From: Ohtaekwangia sp036786105
GTDB lineage: Bacteria > Bacteroidota > Bacteroidia > Cytophagales > Cyclobacteriaceae
Assembly: GCF_036786105.1 (NCBI RefSeq)
Contig: NZ_DAIQRQ010000017.1
Location: 1 to 64,000, forward strand
DNA length: 64,000 nucleotides
Direction of reading: 5' to 3'
The notes beneath the pieces were generated by a model that was not told the origin of the DNA, ran no database searches, and saw only the letters and a program-made list of their open reading frames with translations. Positions 33,858 to 43,155 of the stretch are shown here, piece after piece; positions within the stretch are counted from its first letter, which is position 1; every line of letters begins with the position of its first letter. Both the position numbers and the translations under genes were made by a program.

Positions 33858-35090
33858 CTACTCTATACGCTGGAGTGTACGAAGCGACTTGGATAACCAA
33901 CTGGTAACACCTACAACGGCAACTGTCATGAAGCCGCCGAAAATTACTGACGGCACCACACCCAACAGTCGTGCTGCAACACCGGATTCAAACATCCCGA
34001 TCTCATTCGATGAACCAATGAATATATGGTTCACAGCCGATACTCTTCCTTTCATATTCTCGGGAGTCAGCGTTTGTAACAGTGTACCACGTATAATTAC
34101 ACTCACGCAGTCAAACACACCGCTCATCATGAGCAGAAACATCGATAACCAGAAACTTGTTGAAAGCCCAAAGAGGATCATGCATACACCAAAGCCGGCC
34201 ACACAATAGAACAGTATTGCACCTGTATTCTTTTTGATCGGGTTGTGCACGAGGTATAGCGCCATGAGCAATGCGCCAACACCGGGCGCTGCACGCAGAA
34301 AGCCAAGGCCTATTTTTCCCACGTGCAAAATAGTATCGGCAAATATAGGTAAGAGTGCCACAGCACCTCCGAATAACACAGCAAACAGATCGAGCGATAT
34401 AGCACCGAGCACAATCTTGTTGTGGAAAACAAATCGTAAACCGGCTTTGATCTTCTCAACAATACCTTCTTCTTCTGAAGTTGCCGGCAGCGGTTTGTTA
34501 TCCACCATAAACATAAGCAGCAGCCCGGCCAATACCAGCAGCGCATCGGCTGTATATGCTACCGATATGCCAAAGAACCCATAAAGCAATCCGCCCAGCG
34601 GAGGGCCGGAGAGTGATGCAGTTTCCCATAATGTACTGTTCCAGGTGATAGCATTGCTATACAGTTCGCGCGGCACCAGCTGTGGCATAAAAGCGAATAC
34701 AGCCGGTGTAAGAAAACCGCGGGCTATACCACTTATGAAGATAACAGTATAGATCGGCATAGCACCCATTCTTAGAAAGAACGGTCCGGGTTCCAGGGTA
34801 AAGAAGAGTAACAACGCAGAGCAAAGCAGCAATGTGGTAACGCAAAGTGTAATGATTTTTTTACGCTGCACTACATCGGCCACATGGCCGGCATAGAGCG
34901 ATACACCAATAGAAGGTATAGCTTCTGCAAGACCGATCAAGCCAAGCGATAGTGCGTCTTTGGTAATCTCATACACTTGCCATGCTACTACCACCGCTTG
35001 TATCTGTACAGCCAGCGTGATGCAGAAGCGGGCTGAGATAAAGTAACGATAGTCGCGTATTTGTAAGGCCGCGTAGGGGGAAGTACTCAT
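33858..35090 (-). CDS. Major facilitator superfamily transporter (MFS_3-like)
   Basis: The 410-residue protein has about 12 hydrophobic segments in two halves. The loop GHVADVVQRKKIITLC after helix 2 is the MFS motif A variant, and the central cytosolic loop is at residues about 195-215. The overall look (first line YRYFISARFCITLAVQIQAV) resembles MFS_3/EntS-type exporters. Substrate unknown. It overlaps the NadR-like gene by 4 bp and precedes the DUF2721 gene, forming a three-gene unit on the minus strand. Confidence 0.9.
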   Translation of the reverse strand: MSTSPYAALQIRDYRYFISARFCITLAVQIQAVVVAWQVYEITKDALSLGLIGLAEAIPSIGVSLYAGHVADVVQRKKIITLCVTTLLLCSALLLFFTLEPGPFFLRMGAMPIYTVIFISGIARGFLTPAVFAFMPQLVPRELYSNAITWNSTLWETASLSGPPLGGLLYGFFGISVAYTADALLVLAGLLLMFMVDNKPLPATSEEEGIVEKIKAGLRFVFHNKIVLGAISLDLFAVLFGGAVALLPIFADTILHVGKIGLGFLRAAPGVGALLMALYLVHNPIKKNTGAILFYCVAGFGVCMILFGLSTSFWLSMFLLMMSGVFDCVSVIIRGTLLQTLTPENMKGRVSAVNHIFIGSSNEIGMFESGVAARLLGVVPSVIFGGFMTVAVVGVTSWLSKSLRTLQRIE

Positions 35091-35629
35091 GGGTTTTTCA
35101 GAATCTTTTCAATGGCATCAACTGCCAGTTTTCTCCGTTGCTCGCGTTCACCTCGTATTTCCACAAAGGGTACGGGCTGATTTTTCATTTCGTTGAGGTA
35201 TAAAGTATAGAGCTTCTCGCGTTGATCGGGATGCTCGCGCTGCGGATCTTCCTCCCAGGGTACATCTACATACGTGAGAAGATACAGGTCGTATTTGCGC
35301 GAAGCTATATTGTCCAGTATCTCCTGGTGGCATGAGCCGAATTTAAATTCACTCCATACCTTGATCACGTATAAGTTTGTATCGCAGATCAACACCCGGT
35401 TTGCATCACGCATCCACTCATCTTCCAATCGAAGTTGTCCATGAGCAATGGTGAGCAGGTCTTGCTGCTGATACGGCCTCACCAGGTTGTTAATATAGCC
35501 CCGTGCATATTCCGGTATCCATACGGTATTGAAATGGTCGGCCAGGAATTTTGACATATCGGATTTCCCCGTGCATTCCGGGCCGATTATCGCCACTTTC
35601 TTTATGGCGGGCAGATCGAAGGCATTCAT
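35087..35629 (-). CDS. NadR-like nicotinamide riboside kinase domain protein
   Basis: From the ATG at 35629 the protein has 180 residues. The P-loop is GPECTGKSDMSKF (residues about 15-27), followed by WIPEYARGYINNL, CDTNLYVIKVWSEF and PWEEDPQREHPDQREKLY, the set seen in the kinase half of NadR. The adenylyltransferase and HTH parts of classical NadR are absent; a stand-alone kinase of this type is frequent in the phylum. It should phosphorylate nicotinamide riboside to NMN for NAD salvage. The longer frame up to 35788 would overlap the divergent oxidase gene and is rejected. Confidence 0.82.
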   Translation of the reverse strand: MNAFDLPAIKKVAIIGPECTGKSDMSKFLADHFNTVWIPEYARGYINNLVRPYQQQDLLTIAHGQLRLEDEWMRDANRVLICDTNLYVIKVWSEFKFGSCHQEILDNIASRKYDLYLLTYVDVPWEEDPQREHPDQREKLYTLYLNEMKNQPVPFVEIRGEREQRRKLAVDAIEKILKNP

Positions 35630-35691
35630 AATGCTAAAATCGTTTATATTTCCCGGAAATTTATTCACCACCATCACAAAACATTTTTGAC

Positions 35692-37155
35692 GTGAAACGC
35701 AGACAGGCACTACAGCATATAGGACTTGGGGTTTCGGCGGGACTGATGTTTCCTGCCTGGTTAAGTTCATGTAAGTCAGAAGATCCAAAGCCGGAGATCA
35801 CCTATGATGGTGTAGTAGGTGTGATCGGTGCCGGTGCTGCCGGCATGCATGTTGCCGATATATTAAGAAGCAAAGGTGTTACCGTTAGAATATTTGAGGC
35901 CTCCGATCGTATTGGTGGCCGGGTGCGTTCCTTGCAACGTCTAACGCAGCCTACAACATCGTTACTCTTTGATCCCAACAATTTACCCATCAGTACATAT
36001 CCCGCAGAGTTAGGTGCACAGTTTATATGGGGAGCCGATTCTGCCTGGGGAAAGATCATCAGTCAACTTAACGTTCAAACCGTTGAGTTTTCTACACTGG
36101 GTACGGAAAGCTATTTTGTAGATGGCACTATAAAAACGGCTGCCGACCTGGCAAGCGATGCTGATTATATAGCAGCTCGGAATTTTGTTGCCAACCTGGT
36201 TAGTAACAATAGCACCGGTTCTGTGCAGCAGGCAATAGCCAGTGCCGGTATCAGCGGCCGCACGCAGGCGATCTTAAATTCGTGGATCGGGAACAGGTTG
36301 GGCACTTCCAACGATCAGCTTGGCATAAAAGCAGTAGCCGAAGCGTTGGCATTACAGACCCGTAACAACCAACAATTTGTGCTGAAGTCGAACCTGATGG
36401 AGGATGCGTTGCTCTCACGATTTAGCAACGCTATTCAATATGTAGAGTTGAATACCGTAGTGAAGAGTATAGATTATAGCGGTGATAAGATCAAGGTAGG
36501 TGGCGATCAGAATGGAAGTACATTCACTGCGGAAGTTGATCGGTTGATTGTAACTGTACCCGTATCTATACTCAAGTCGGGCCTGATATCCTTTAGCCCT
36601 GCATTGCCTGCAACGAAAACAACAGCACTATCGCGAATGGCCATGGATGCCAGTATTCGCGTGCGATTGGAGTTTAAGAAAAATTTCTGGGGTTCTTCTA
36701 GTACATTTCTATACGGAGGTATACAGGCTCCTGAATATTACAATGCCGGCCTGGGGCGCGATGATGCTCATCAGACGTTGGATATAACGATTCAGGGTGC
36801 GAAGGCTGCAGAGCTTTCTGCCAAAGGTAAAGACATGGTGCCGGTAATTCTTGCAGAGCTTGATGCTGTCTTCAACGGGCAGGCCACACAGAATATAAGG
36901 CGCGATCCACAGAACAATATACTCTATATGATCATGGATTGGACCAAAGAACCCTATATTGGTGGAGGTACAGCTTATGTTACCCCTGCCGGAAGCAACC
37001 AGGACAGACTTGATCTGGCGGCAGCCATCAATAAAAAAGTATTCTTTGCAGGCGAAGCCACCGATAGTGCCGGAGAGTATGGCACTATTAGCGGAGCACT
37101 GCAATCTGCTGAACGGGCTTCTGAGGAAGTAGTTGATTCGATTGTGAACGCGTAG
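35692..37155 (+). CDS. Exported flavin amine oxidase with Tat signal and lipobox
   Basis: The 487-residue protein starts with GTG. Its N-terminus has the Tat-like KRRQALQHIGLGVSAG followed by FPAWLSSC, in which C27 would be a lipidation site. The FAD-binding dinucleotide motif GVIGAGAAG (43-51) and the R-GG motif in SDRIGGRVRS follow; the C-terminal flavin motif is VFFAGEATDSAGEYGTISGA. The family oxidises amines (polyamines, amino acids) with FAD and oxygen; the substrate is open. It would be an FAD-loaded lipoprotein exported folded. It is divergent from the NadR-like gene. Confidence 0.88.
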   Translation: MKRRQALQHIGLGVSAGLMFPAWLSSCKSEDPKPEITYDGVVGVIGAGAAGMHVADILRSKGVTVRIFEASDRIGGRVRSLQRLTQPTTSLLFDPNNLPISTYPAELGAQFIWGADSAWGKIISQLNVQTVEFSTLGTESYFVDGTIKTAADLASDADYIAARNFVANLVSNNSTGSVQQAIASAGISGRTQAILNSWIGNRLGTSNDQLGIKAVAEALALQTRNNQQFVLKSNLMEDALLSRFSNAIQYVELNTVVKSIDYSGDKIKVGGDQNGSTFTAEVDRLIVTVPVSILKSGLISFSPALPATKTTALSRMAMDASIRVRLEFKKNFWGSSSTFLYGGIQAPEYYNAGLGRDDAHQTLDITIQGAKAAELSAKGKDMVPVILAELDAVFNGQATQNIRRDPQNNILYMIMDWTKEPYIGGGTAYVTPAGSNQDRLDLAAAINKKVFFAGEATDSAGEYGTISGALQSAERASEEVVDSIVNA

Positions 37156-37158
37156 TCG

Positions 37159-39606
37159 CTATTCGCTCTTCAACGACTTTACCGGATTTACAAGTGCAGC
37201 TTTGATGGACTGATAGCTTACCGTAAGCCAGGCAATAATCAAGGCTGTGGCACCTGCCAGTATAAATACTCCTATACCGAGCTCGATGCGATAGGCAAAA
37301 CCTTCCAGCCAGTTGTTCATAATATACCAGGCCAGCGGTGTGGCCAGTATAAATGCAAGGAATATAAGCCTCGTAAAATCCCGCGACAGCAATATAACAA
37401 TACTACCTGCCGATGCACCCAATACTTTGCGTATACCAATTTCTTTTGTGCGCAGGCTAGCTGTATAGGCTGCAAGGCCAAACAAACCAACACAGGCTAT
37501 AGCAATGGCAAGTCCTGAAAATATACCAAACACGGTGCCTGCACGTTTTTCAGATTCATATTGAGCGGTGAGATTCTGATCGAGGAATTGATACTTGAAG
37601 GGCTGATCAGGAACGAGCGTTTTCCACACAGCTTCCGCAGCGTGTATTACACCCGATGCATTTTTACCTTTCACACGCAAGTATACATAGCCGGCACCGC
37701 CACCCAATCCTTCATTGCTTAGTATAGCCAAGGGTGTAACCGGGTCGCGCAGCGATTGAAAGTTGAAATCTTTAATGATGCCGATAATGGTATACTGCAC
37801 CGTTACATTTCCCGTTTGTCTGCGTTGCACTTGCGAAAGTTTTTTGCCGATGGGATCAGCGATGCCTAATGTTCTTACAGCAGTTTCATTGAGTATAATG
37901 GAAAGTGAATCGTTGGTTTCGGGCGCAAAGCTGTGGCCTTTTACAAAATCGAATCCTACGGTTTCCGAAAAGTAATCATCTATACCCATCGCTTTTGTGG
38001 TAAGTATTTCAGAAGAACCTTCGGGGGTAAATTGCGCTCCGAAGAAATCGCCCTGTCTGCCCAGTAGTGCAAAGCTGCCTGCTGCTTTTTCAACATCGGC
38101 GGTGCGGCGCATCTCTTCAATATAGGTTTTGGCTTTGCCTTGTAGCGCACCCGCACGTTCTACAATCAGCAACTGTTCTTTATTGTAGCCAAGCGACTTG
38201 TTTTGCATATACCTCATTTGCTCCGCTACTACTAGTGTGCCCACGATCAGGATGATCGAGATAAAGAATTGGAAAACCACCAACCCATTGCGCAGCCACG
38301 ACCCTTTGGCCGTGCCACTAAAATTACCTTTCATTACCAGAACAGGATTGAATGATGATAAGGCAAACGCAGGATAGCTGCCCGCTAAGAATCCAACAAG
38401 TAAAGCAATGCCCATTAGTATTATTGGAAGTATACCCGTAAGGTCGAGCGAAAGATGTTTATCAACCAGGACGTTGAAAGAAGGCAATACCAGCAATGCT
38501 ATTCCAAGTGCTAGTACGGTGGCAAATATACTCAGCACAACAGACTCTACCAGGAATTGCGTAACAAGCTGAGCCTTTAATGAGCCCATCGCTTTGCGTA
38601 CGCCAACTTCGCGGGCACGTTCCGTTGAGCGGGCCGTAGCCAGGTTCATAAAATTGATGCAGGCAATAACAAGTATAAGAACTGCTACCGCGATGAGAAA
38701 GTATATATAGTGTATATTTCCTCCCGGCTGCATCTTGGCTTCAATGTTGCGTGGATCTAGATGTATAGAAGTGAGTGGTTGCAGGAAGTAGCGATAATCA
38801 TTGCCTTCACGTTTATAGTCAACCCACGATTTGCCAAGGTCATGCTCGATCTGTGCGGCAGCGTATGTATCAACCATTTTTGGAAACTTTGCTTCCAGGG
38901 CTTTAACATCTGTTCCGGGCTTCACCTGAATATATACATGCGCGGAGAAACTTGTGAAGTTGTCGCGCTGGCCGTTGCCAAAGAAGTTATCATCCCACTT
39001 GAAAAGAAAATCGAATTTGAAGTGCGAGTTGTGCGGAATATTCTCGCATACACCAGTAACGTGATAATCCTGATTGAACATGCTAAGTGTTTTTCCAACA
39101 GCATCATCATTACCAAAATAACGATGTGCTGTTTCTTCCGTAACAACAACATCGTTTGTGTTGATCAGCACTTTCTTCGGATCACCCTTTAATAATTTCA
39201 GGCTGAAGAAGGTAAAGAAGTTGGAGTCTGCTGCCATCACAAAGTTTTCTTCAAATTGCTTTACATCATTATGCGCATCTTTATAGTTTACGACTACCTG
39301 ATTGATCGGCCCGCCCATTTTGATCACACCGGAGACCTCCGGAAAATCGCGCTGCATTACATCCGCGTATGAATGCGGAATAACGGCATAGTTAGTAAAG
39401 TGATTCGGATATTTTCGTTCGAGACTAACCTTGTATATGTTGCGGGCGTTCGCGTGAAATGAATCGTACGAGAACTCATTCGTAACAAAGATCACGATGA
39501 GCAGGCAACTGGCAATACCAATGGAAAGACCCAATACATTGATAATGGTATAGATCTTTTGTTTGATGAGGCTGCGAAGGGCAACACGAAGATAATTTTG
39601 TAGCAT
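37159..39606 (-). CDS. MacB/FtsX-type ABC transporter permease (no ATPase fused)
   Basis: From the ATG at 39606 (MLQNYLRVALRSLIKQK) the protein has 815 residues. It has a first membrane helix, a large periplasmic MacB_PCD domain (about 50-285), three helices beginning with the FtsX signature ATARSTERAREVGVRKAMGS, a second MacB_PCD domain, and a final FtsX module with RTKEIGIRKVLGASAGSIVI. No ATP-binding subunit lies nearby. Such duplicated permeases are abundant in Bacteroidota; the cargo is unknown. The 3' end is 3 bp from the convergent amine oxidase gene. Confidence 0.92.
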   Translation of the reverse strand: MLQNYLRVALRSLIKQKIYTIINVLGLSIGIASCLLIVIFVTNEFSYDSFHANARNIYKVSLERKYPNHFTNYAVIPHSYADVMQRDFPEVSGVIKMGGPINQVVVNYKDAHNDVKQFEENFVMAADSNFFTFFSLKLLKGDPKKVLINTNDVVVTEETAHRYFGNDDAVGKTLSMFNQDYHVTGVCENIPHNSHFKFDFLFKWDDNFFGNGQRDNFTSFSAHVYIQVKPGTDVKALEAKFPKMVDTYAAAQIEHDLGKSWVDYKREGNDYRYFLQPLTSIHLDPRNIEAKMQPGGNIHYIYFLIAVAVLILVIACINFMNLATARSTERAREVGVRKAMGSLKAQLVTQFLVESVVLSIFATVLALGIALLVLPSFNVLVDKHLSLDLTGILPIILMGIALLVGFLAGSYPAFALSSFNPVLVMKGNFSGTAKGSWLRNGLVVFQFFISIILIVGTLVVAEQMRYMQNKSLGYNKEQLLIVERAGALQGKAKTYIEEMRRTADVEKAAGSFALLGRQGDFFGAQFTPEGSSEILTTKAMGIDDYFSETVGFDFVKGHSFAPETNDSLSIILNETAVRTLGIADPIGKKLSQVQRRQTGNVTVQYTIIGIIKDFNFQSLRDPVTPLAILSNEGLGGGAGYVYLRVKGKNASGVIHAAEAVWKTLVPDQPFKYQFLDQNLTAQYESEKRAGTVFGIFSGLAIAIACVGLFGLAAYTASLRTKEIGIRKVLGASAGSIVILLSRDFTRLIFLAFILATPLAWYIMNNWLEGFAYRIELGIGVFILAGATALIIAWLTVSYQSIKAALVNPVKSLKSE

Positions 39607-39686
39607 GCCTTTAATTTCTTCGGTAAATCTGGAAAAAGCAATACCGTACGTAACGTGATAGGTATCGCTGCAAGTCTGAATAAGCA

Positions 39687-39715
39687 CAAAAAAAATCACC
39701 CGGTGTGCGGGCGAT
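39687..39715 (-). terminator. Intrinsic terminator of accD
   Basis: Arms ATCACCCG (39695-39702) and CGGGCGAT (39708-39715) pair with one mismatch over a GTGTG loop, and on the minus strand eight T follow. It lies 27 bp after the accD stop. Confidence 0.85.
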
Positions 39716-39741
39716 CTTTTAGTCAAGTATATTGATAAATG

Positions 39742-40581
39742 TTACTGCAGCATTTTGAGCAGCGACGAAAGTCTGCTTTTCAAATTACGGCGATCAACAA
39801 TGAAATCGAGGAAACCGTGGTCGAGCACGAACTCGGCACTTTGAAATCCTTTTGGCAGATCTTTACCGATCGTTTCACGAATAACGCGCGGACCGGCAAA
39901 ACCAATCAGTGAACCGGGTTCTGCAATATTAAAATCACCCAGCATAGCATACGATGCTGTTACACCCCCGGTAGTAGGGTCGGTAAGCAACGATATATAG
40001 GGAACCTTTGCAGCGTCAAGTTGAGCAATCTTGGCGGAAGTCTTGGCCATCTGCATCAGCGACAAGCCGGCTTCCATCATACGGGCACCACCAGAGCGCG
40101 ATATCATCAGGAAAGGCTTTTTGTTCTTGAGGCTGTGATCCATGGCACGGGCAATTTTTTCTCCCACCACAGAACCCATCGATCCTCCGATGAAGGTAAA
40201 GTCCATACACGCGATAGTGATATCCAGACCATTCAATTTACCATACGCGGTGCGCACAGCATCTTTCAATCCCGACTTTTCCTGCGATTCTTTGATACGC
40301 TTCGGATAAGGTTTAGTGTCTTTGAATTTCAGCGGGTCGGCCGACTCCATGTTCTCATCCAGTTCGGTGAACTTGTTGTCGTCAAACAATACTTCAAAGT
40401 ATTCTTCCGAGCCAATGCGCACGTGGTAATCTTCTTCCGGCACAACGTAAGCGTTGCTCTTCAATTCACGGGTATGAATGATCTTGCCGGCAGGCGATTT
40501 AAACCAAAGTCCATCAGGCACCTCACGTTTCGATTCCGTGGGTGTTACTATACCTTTATCACTGCGTTTGAACCAAGCCAT
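39742..40581 (-). CDS. accD: Acetyl-CoA carboxylase carboxyltransferase subunit beta
   Basis: The beta subunit transfers the carboxyl group from carboxybiotin to acetyl-CoA, the first committed step of fatty acid synthesis. From the ATG at 40581 (MAWFKRSDKGIVTPTESKRE) it has 279 residues and the crotonase-like fold with FIGGSMGSVVGEKIARAMDH, ISRSGGARMMEAGLSLMQMA, LTDPTTGGVTASYAMLGD and GFAGPRVIRETIG. The N-terminal zone where E. coli AccD has a four-cysteine zinc ribbon reads GLWFKSPAGKIIHTRELKSN and has no cysteine. accA is not in the window. The unit is bounded by terminators on both sides. Confidence 0.93.
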   Translation of the reverse strand: MAWFKRSDKGIVTPTESKREVPDGLWFKSPAGKIIHTRELKSNAYVVPEEDYHVRIGSEEYFEVLFDDNKFTELDENMESADPLKFKDTKPYPKRIKESQEKSGLKDAVRTAYGKLNGLDITIACMDFTFIGGSMGSVVGEKIARAMDHSLKNKKPFLMISRSGGARMMEAGLSLMQMAKTSAKIAQLDAAKVPYISLLTDPTTGGVTASYAMLGDFNIAEPGSLIGFAGPRVIRETIGKDLPKGFQSAEFVLDHGFLDFIVDRRNLKSRLSSLLKMLQ

Positions 40582-40602
40582 GGGGTAAATATTTTGGTAA
40601 AA

Positions 40603-40636
40603 AATAAAGCCGATGTATCGAAGCTGATACATCGGC
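40603..40636 (-). terminator. Intrinsic terminator of the aldolase gene
   Basis: An 11-bp perfect stem (GCCGATGTATC at 40609-40619 with 40626-40636) is followed on the minus strand by TTTATTTTTT. It separates the aldolase gene from accD, only 22 bp before the accD ATG. Confidence 0.9.
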
Positions 40637-40652
40637 CTGTTACGTTCGTCAA

Positions 40653-41723
40653 TTATGCTACGTCAACCGATTTATCGAGGTATACATCCTGAATAGCGTT
40701 CAGGATTTCTACACCTTCTTTCAATGGACGCTGGAATGCTTTTCTTCCGGAGATCAGGCCCATACCACCTGCGCGTTTGTTAATAACGGCGGTGCGTACT
40801 GCATCTGCCAGGTCGCTTGCTCCTTTAGATTCGCCACCAGAGCTGATCAAGCCTGCGCGCCCCATGAAGCAGTTAGCAACCTGGTAGCGGCACAGATCGA
40901 TAGGGTGCTCAGAAGTAAGCTCGCTATAGATTCTCTCATCGAGTTTACCATAGCTGCTTCCGCCGGTGTTCAATGCTTTGTAGCCACCGTTGTTCTCGGC
41001 AAGCTTTTGCTTGATGATGTCTGCCTGAATCGTTACACCCAGGTGGTTCGCCTGGCCGGTAAGGTCAGCTGATACGTGATAATCAACACCACCTTGTTTG
41101 AAAGCGTTGTTGCGGGTATAGCACCACAGGATGGTAGCCAGACCTAACTTACGGGCTTGCTCGAATGCTGCAGAAACTTCCTGAATCTGGCGTGTAGCAT
41201 TTTCAGAACCAAAGTAGATGGTTGCGCCTACAGCAACAGCACCCAGATTCCATGCGTCTTCTACAGAGCCGAACATGATCTCGTCAGCCTTGTTAGGATA
41301 AGTCAGCAATTCATTGTGATTGATCTTTACGATGAAAGGAATGCGGTGAGCATACTTTCTCGACATCAAAGCCAGTGCACCATAGGTAGTAGCCACTGCA
41401 TTGCAGCCACCTTCGATAGCAAGCTTTACAATATTTTCAGGATCGAAGTAGTCAGGGTTTTTAGCAAAGGATGCTCCGGCACTGTGCTCGATACCTTGAT
41501 CGATCGGGAGGATAGAAAGGAAGCCTGTGTTGGCAAGACGTCCTGTTCCATATAATTGCTGGAGACTTCTTAATACTTGAGGTGAGCGGTTCGACTGTGC
41601 GAAGATGTTGTCTACAAAATTCGGATTGGGAAGGTGAAGCCGATCTTTTGAAATGGTTTTGCTCTGGTGCTTCAACAGGTAATCTGCGTCTTTGCCCAAA
41701 AGCTCTGCAATGTTCTTTGCCAT
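40653..41723 (-). CDS. Class I fructose-bisphosphate aldolase (FbaB/DhnA type)
   Basis: The 356-residue enzyme cleaves fructose 1,6-bisphosphate to DHAP and glyceraldehyde 3-phosphate by a Schiff-base mechanism. Characteristic stretches are GFLSILPIDQGIEHSAGASF near residue 70-90, PFIVKINHNELL with an active-site lysine, YVSADLTGQANHLG-like text and the phosphate loop NKRAGGMGLISGRKAF. It is of the archaeal-type class I family, not the class II metal enzyme. It stands as its own transcription unit with a TAnnTTTG box upstream and a terminator downstream. Confidence 0.93.
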   Translation of the reverse strand: MAKNIAELLGKDADYLLKHQSKTISKDRLHLPNPNFVDNIFAQSNRSPQVLRSLQQLYGTGRLANTGFLSILPIDQGIEHSAGASFAKNPDYFDPENIVKLAIEGGCNAVATTYGALALMSRKYAHRIPFIVKINHNELLTYPNKADEIMFGSVEDAWNLGAVAVGATIYFGSENATRQIQEVSAAFEQARKLGLATILWCYTRNNAFKQGGVDYHVSADLTGQANHLGVTIQADIIKQKLAENNGGYKALNTGGSSYGKLDERIYSELTSEHPIDLCRYQVANCFMGRAGLISSGGESKGASDLADAVRTAVINKRAGGMGLISGRKAFQRPLKEGVEILNAIQDVYLDKSVDVA

Positions 41724-41767
41724 AATTCTGAATTATTGGTCTGGTTACGGTTTTTAATGAGCGGGGA

Positions 41768-41775
41768 CAAAGTTA
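41768..41775 (-). promoter_or_regulatory. -7 promoter box of the aldolase gene
   Basis: The minus strand reads TAACTTTG, an exact TAnnTTTG match, 44 bp before the ATG. No strong -33 TTG is found. Confidence 0.55.
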
Positions 41776-41933
41776 TCAATTATTTAATTGTATGCTAACC
41801 CGCGCAAATTTCGCGGTTTTACCGGCTTTGCAATCGTATTAGATTTGAAAAAAATATTTCCCGGCCACAGATGTATACCAATTTTTCGATGTTCAATCAC
41901 TTGTTGGCTCCAAAGATTAAACGGTAAAAATGG

Positions 41934-41961
41934 AAAAAGCCATCCCGAAATTCGGAATGGC
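41934..41961 (-). terminator. Intrinsic terminator of the rplS unit
   Basis: GCCAT-C-CCGAA and TTCGG-A-ATGGC (41939-41961) pair with one mismatch, and TTTTT follows on the minus strand, 28 bp beyond the rplS stop. Confidence 0.85.
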
Positions 41962-41988
41962 CTTCTATACTTTTGAGCGCGGTAACGC

Positions 41989-42342
41989 TTAGAGTTTTTC
42001 TTTGATACGGGCAGCCTTACCTTGACGGCCTTTCATATAGTACAGTTTCGCTCTGCGAACTTTACCTTGCTTGATCAATTCAATTTTATCGATAGTGGGA
42101 GATACGATCGGGAAGATACGCTCTACACCTACACCGTTAGATACTTTACGCACTGTGAAAGTCTCGCCGTTTGTACCGGTTCCTCTGCGTTGAATTACAG
42201 TGCCCTGGAATTGCTGCACACGTTCTTTGTTACCTTCTTTTATTTTCACGTGAACGTTGATCGTATCACCAGGATTGAAGCTGGGAAGAGATTCACGAAC
42301 TTTAGCAAATTCCTGCTCAACTACTTTAATTAAGTCTGCCAT
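41989..42342 (-). CDS. rplS: 50S ribosomal protein L19
   Basis: L19 sits at the 30S-50S interface. The 117-residue protein has the family's text: FNPGDTINVHVKIKEGNKER, VQQFQGTVIQRRGTG, TVRKVSNGVGVERIFPIVSP and KVRRAKLYYMKGRQGKAARI. Length is normal. It is the last gene of the rpsP-rimM-trmD-rplS cluster, 108 bp from trmD, and also has its own TACATTTG box. Confidence 0.98.
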   Translation of the reverse strand: MADLIKVVEQEFAKVRESLPSFNPGDTINVHVKIKEGNKERVQQFQGTVIQRRGTGTNGETFTVRKVSNGVGVERIFPIVSPTIDKIELIKQGKVRRAKLYYMKGRQGKAARIKEKL

Positions 42343-42368
42343 AACTCGATGGTTTTGAAAATGGACTG

Positions 42369-42376
42369 CAAATGTA
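42369..42376 (-). promoter_or_regulatory. Possible -7 promoter box of rplS
   Basis: The minus strand reads TACATTTG, matching TAnnTTTG exactly, with CTG 19 bp upstream in the -33 place. It would give rplS a leader of about 20 bases and independent expression. Confidence 0.55.
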
Positions 42377-42450
42377 TGGAAAGAATTGAGAAATTCAGAA
42401 GTCTGCCAGAAGATTTACGCGATTAATTATCAAAGCTTTGAATTTTGAGC

Positions 42451-43125
42451 CTATTGCAACAATTCCGGTCTGCGCTGGCGTGTTCGTTCCAGTGATTTAT
42501 CGTGACGCCACTCTTCAATTTTAGATGAATGGCCCGACAGCAGCACATCCGGCACCTTCCAGCCCTTGTATTCTGCAGGCCGTGTATATACGGGTGGAGC
42601 AATAAGATTATCCTGAAACGAATCGCTTAGTGCAGAAGTCTCGTCCGAGAGCACGCCCGGGAGAAGCCGGATCACCGCGTCTGACACCACAGCTGCTGCC
42701 AGTTCTCCACCCGACAGAACATAATCACCAATGCTGATCTCGCGGGTGATCAGGTGCTCGCGTACTCGCTCATCCACGCCTTTGTAGTGCCCGCAGAGAA
42801 TGATCAGGTTCTTCTTTAGACTCAGTTCATTCGCAATAGCCTGCGAAAAACGCTGGCCATCCGGACTCATATAGATAATGTCATCGTAGCTACGCTGTGA
42901 TTTAAGATCTGTAATACAATTGTCTATAGGCTCGATCATCATTACCATACCGGCACCGCCACCAAAAGCATAATCATCAGTAGTGCGATGCTTGTTGGTA
43001 GAATACTGTCGCAGGTCTATAACATTTACTGTAACAAGACCTTTTGCCTGGGCTCTCTTTAAAATAGAATCCGAGAACGGGCTCTCAATCAATCGCGGCA
43101 ATGTTGTAATAATGTCGATGTGCAT
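42451..43125 (-). CDS. trmD: tRNA (guanine-N1)-methyltransferase
   Basis: TrmD methylates G37 of tRNAs with G36, preventing frameshifts. The 224-residue protein has the SPOUT trefoil-knot motifs: HRTTDDYAFGGGAGMVM, ILCGHYKGVDERV, EISIGDYVLSGGELAA, and LLPGVLSDETSALSDSF, plus the C-terminal WRHDKSLERT. All the catalytic-site text is intact. It lies 30 bp downstream of rimM. Confidence 0.97.
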   Translation of the reverse strand: MHIDIITTLPRLIESPFSDSILKRAQAKGLVTVNVIDLRQYSTNKHRTTDDYAFGGGAGMVMMIEPIDNCITDLKSQRSYDDIIYMSPDGQRFSQAIANELSLKKNLIILCGHYKGVDERVREHLITREISIGDYVLSGGELAAAVVSDAVIRLLPGVLSDETSALSDSFQDNLIAPPVYTRPAEYKGWKVPDVLLSGHSSKIEEWRHDKSLERTRQRRPELLQ

Positions 43126-43155
43126 GACTATATATAGTATAGACGAATCTGCTCG

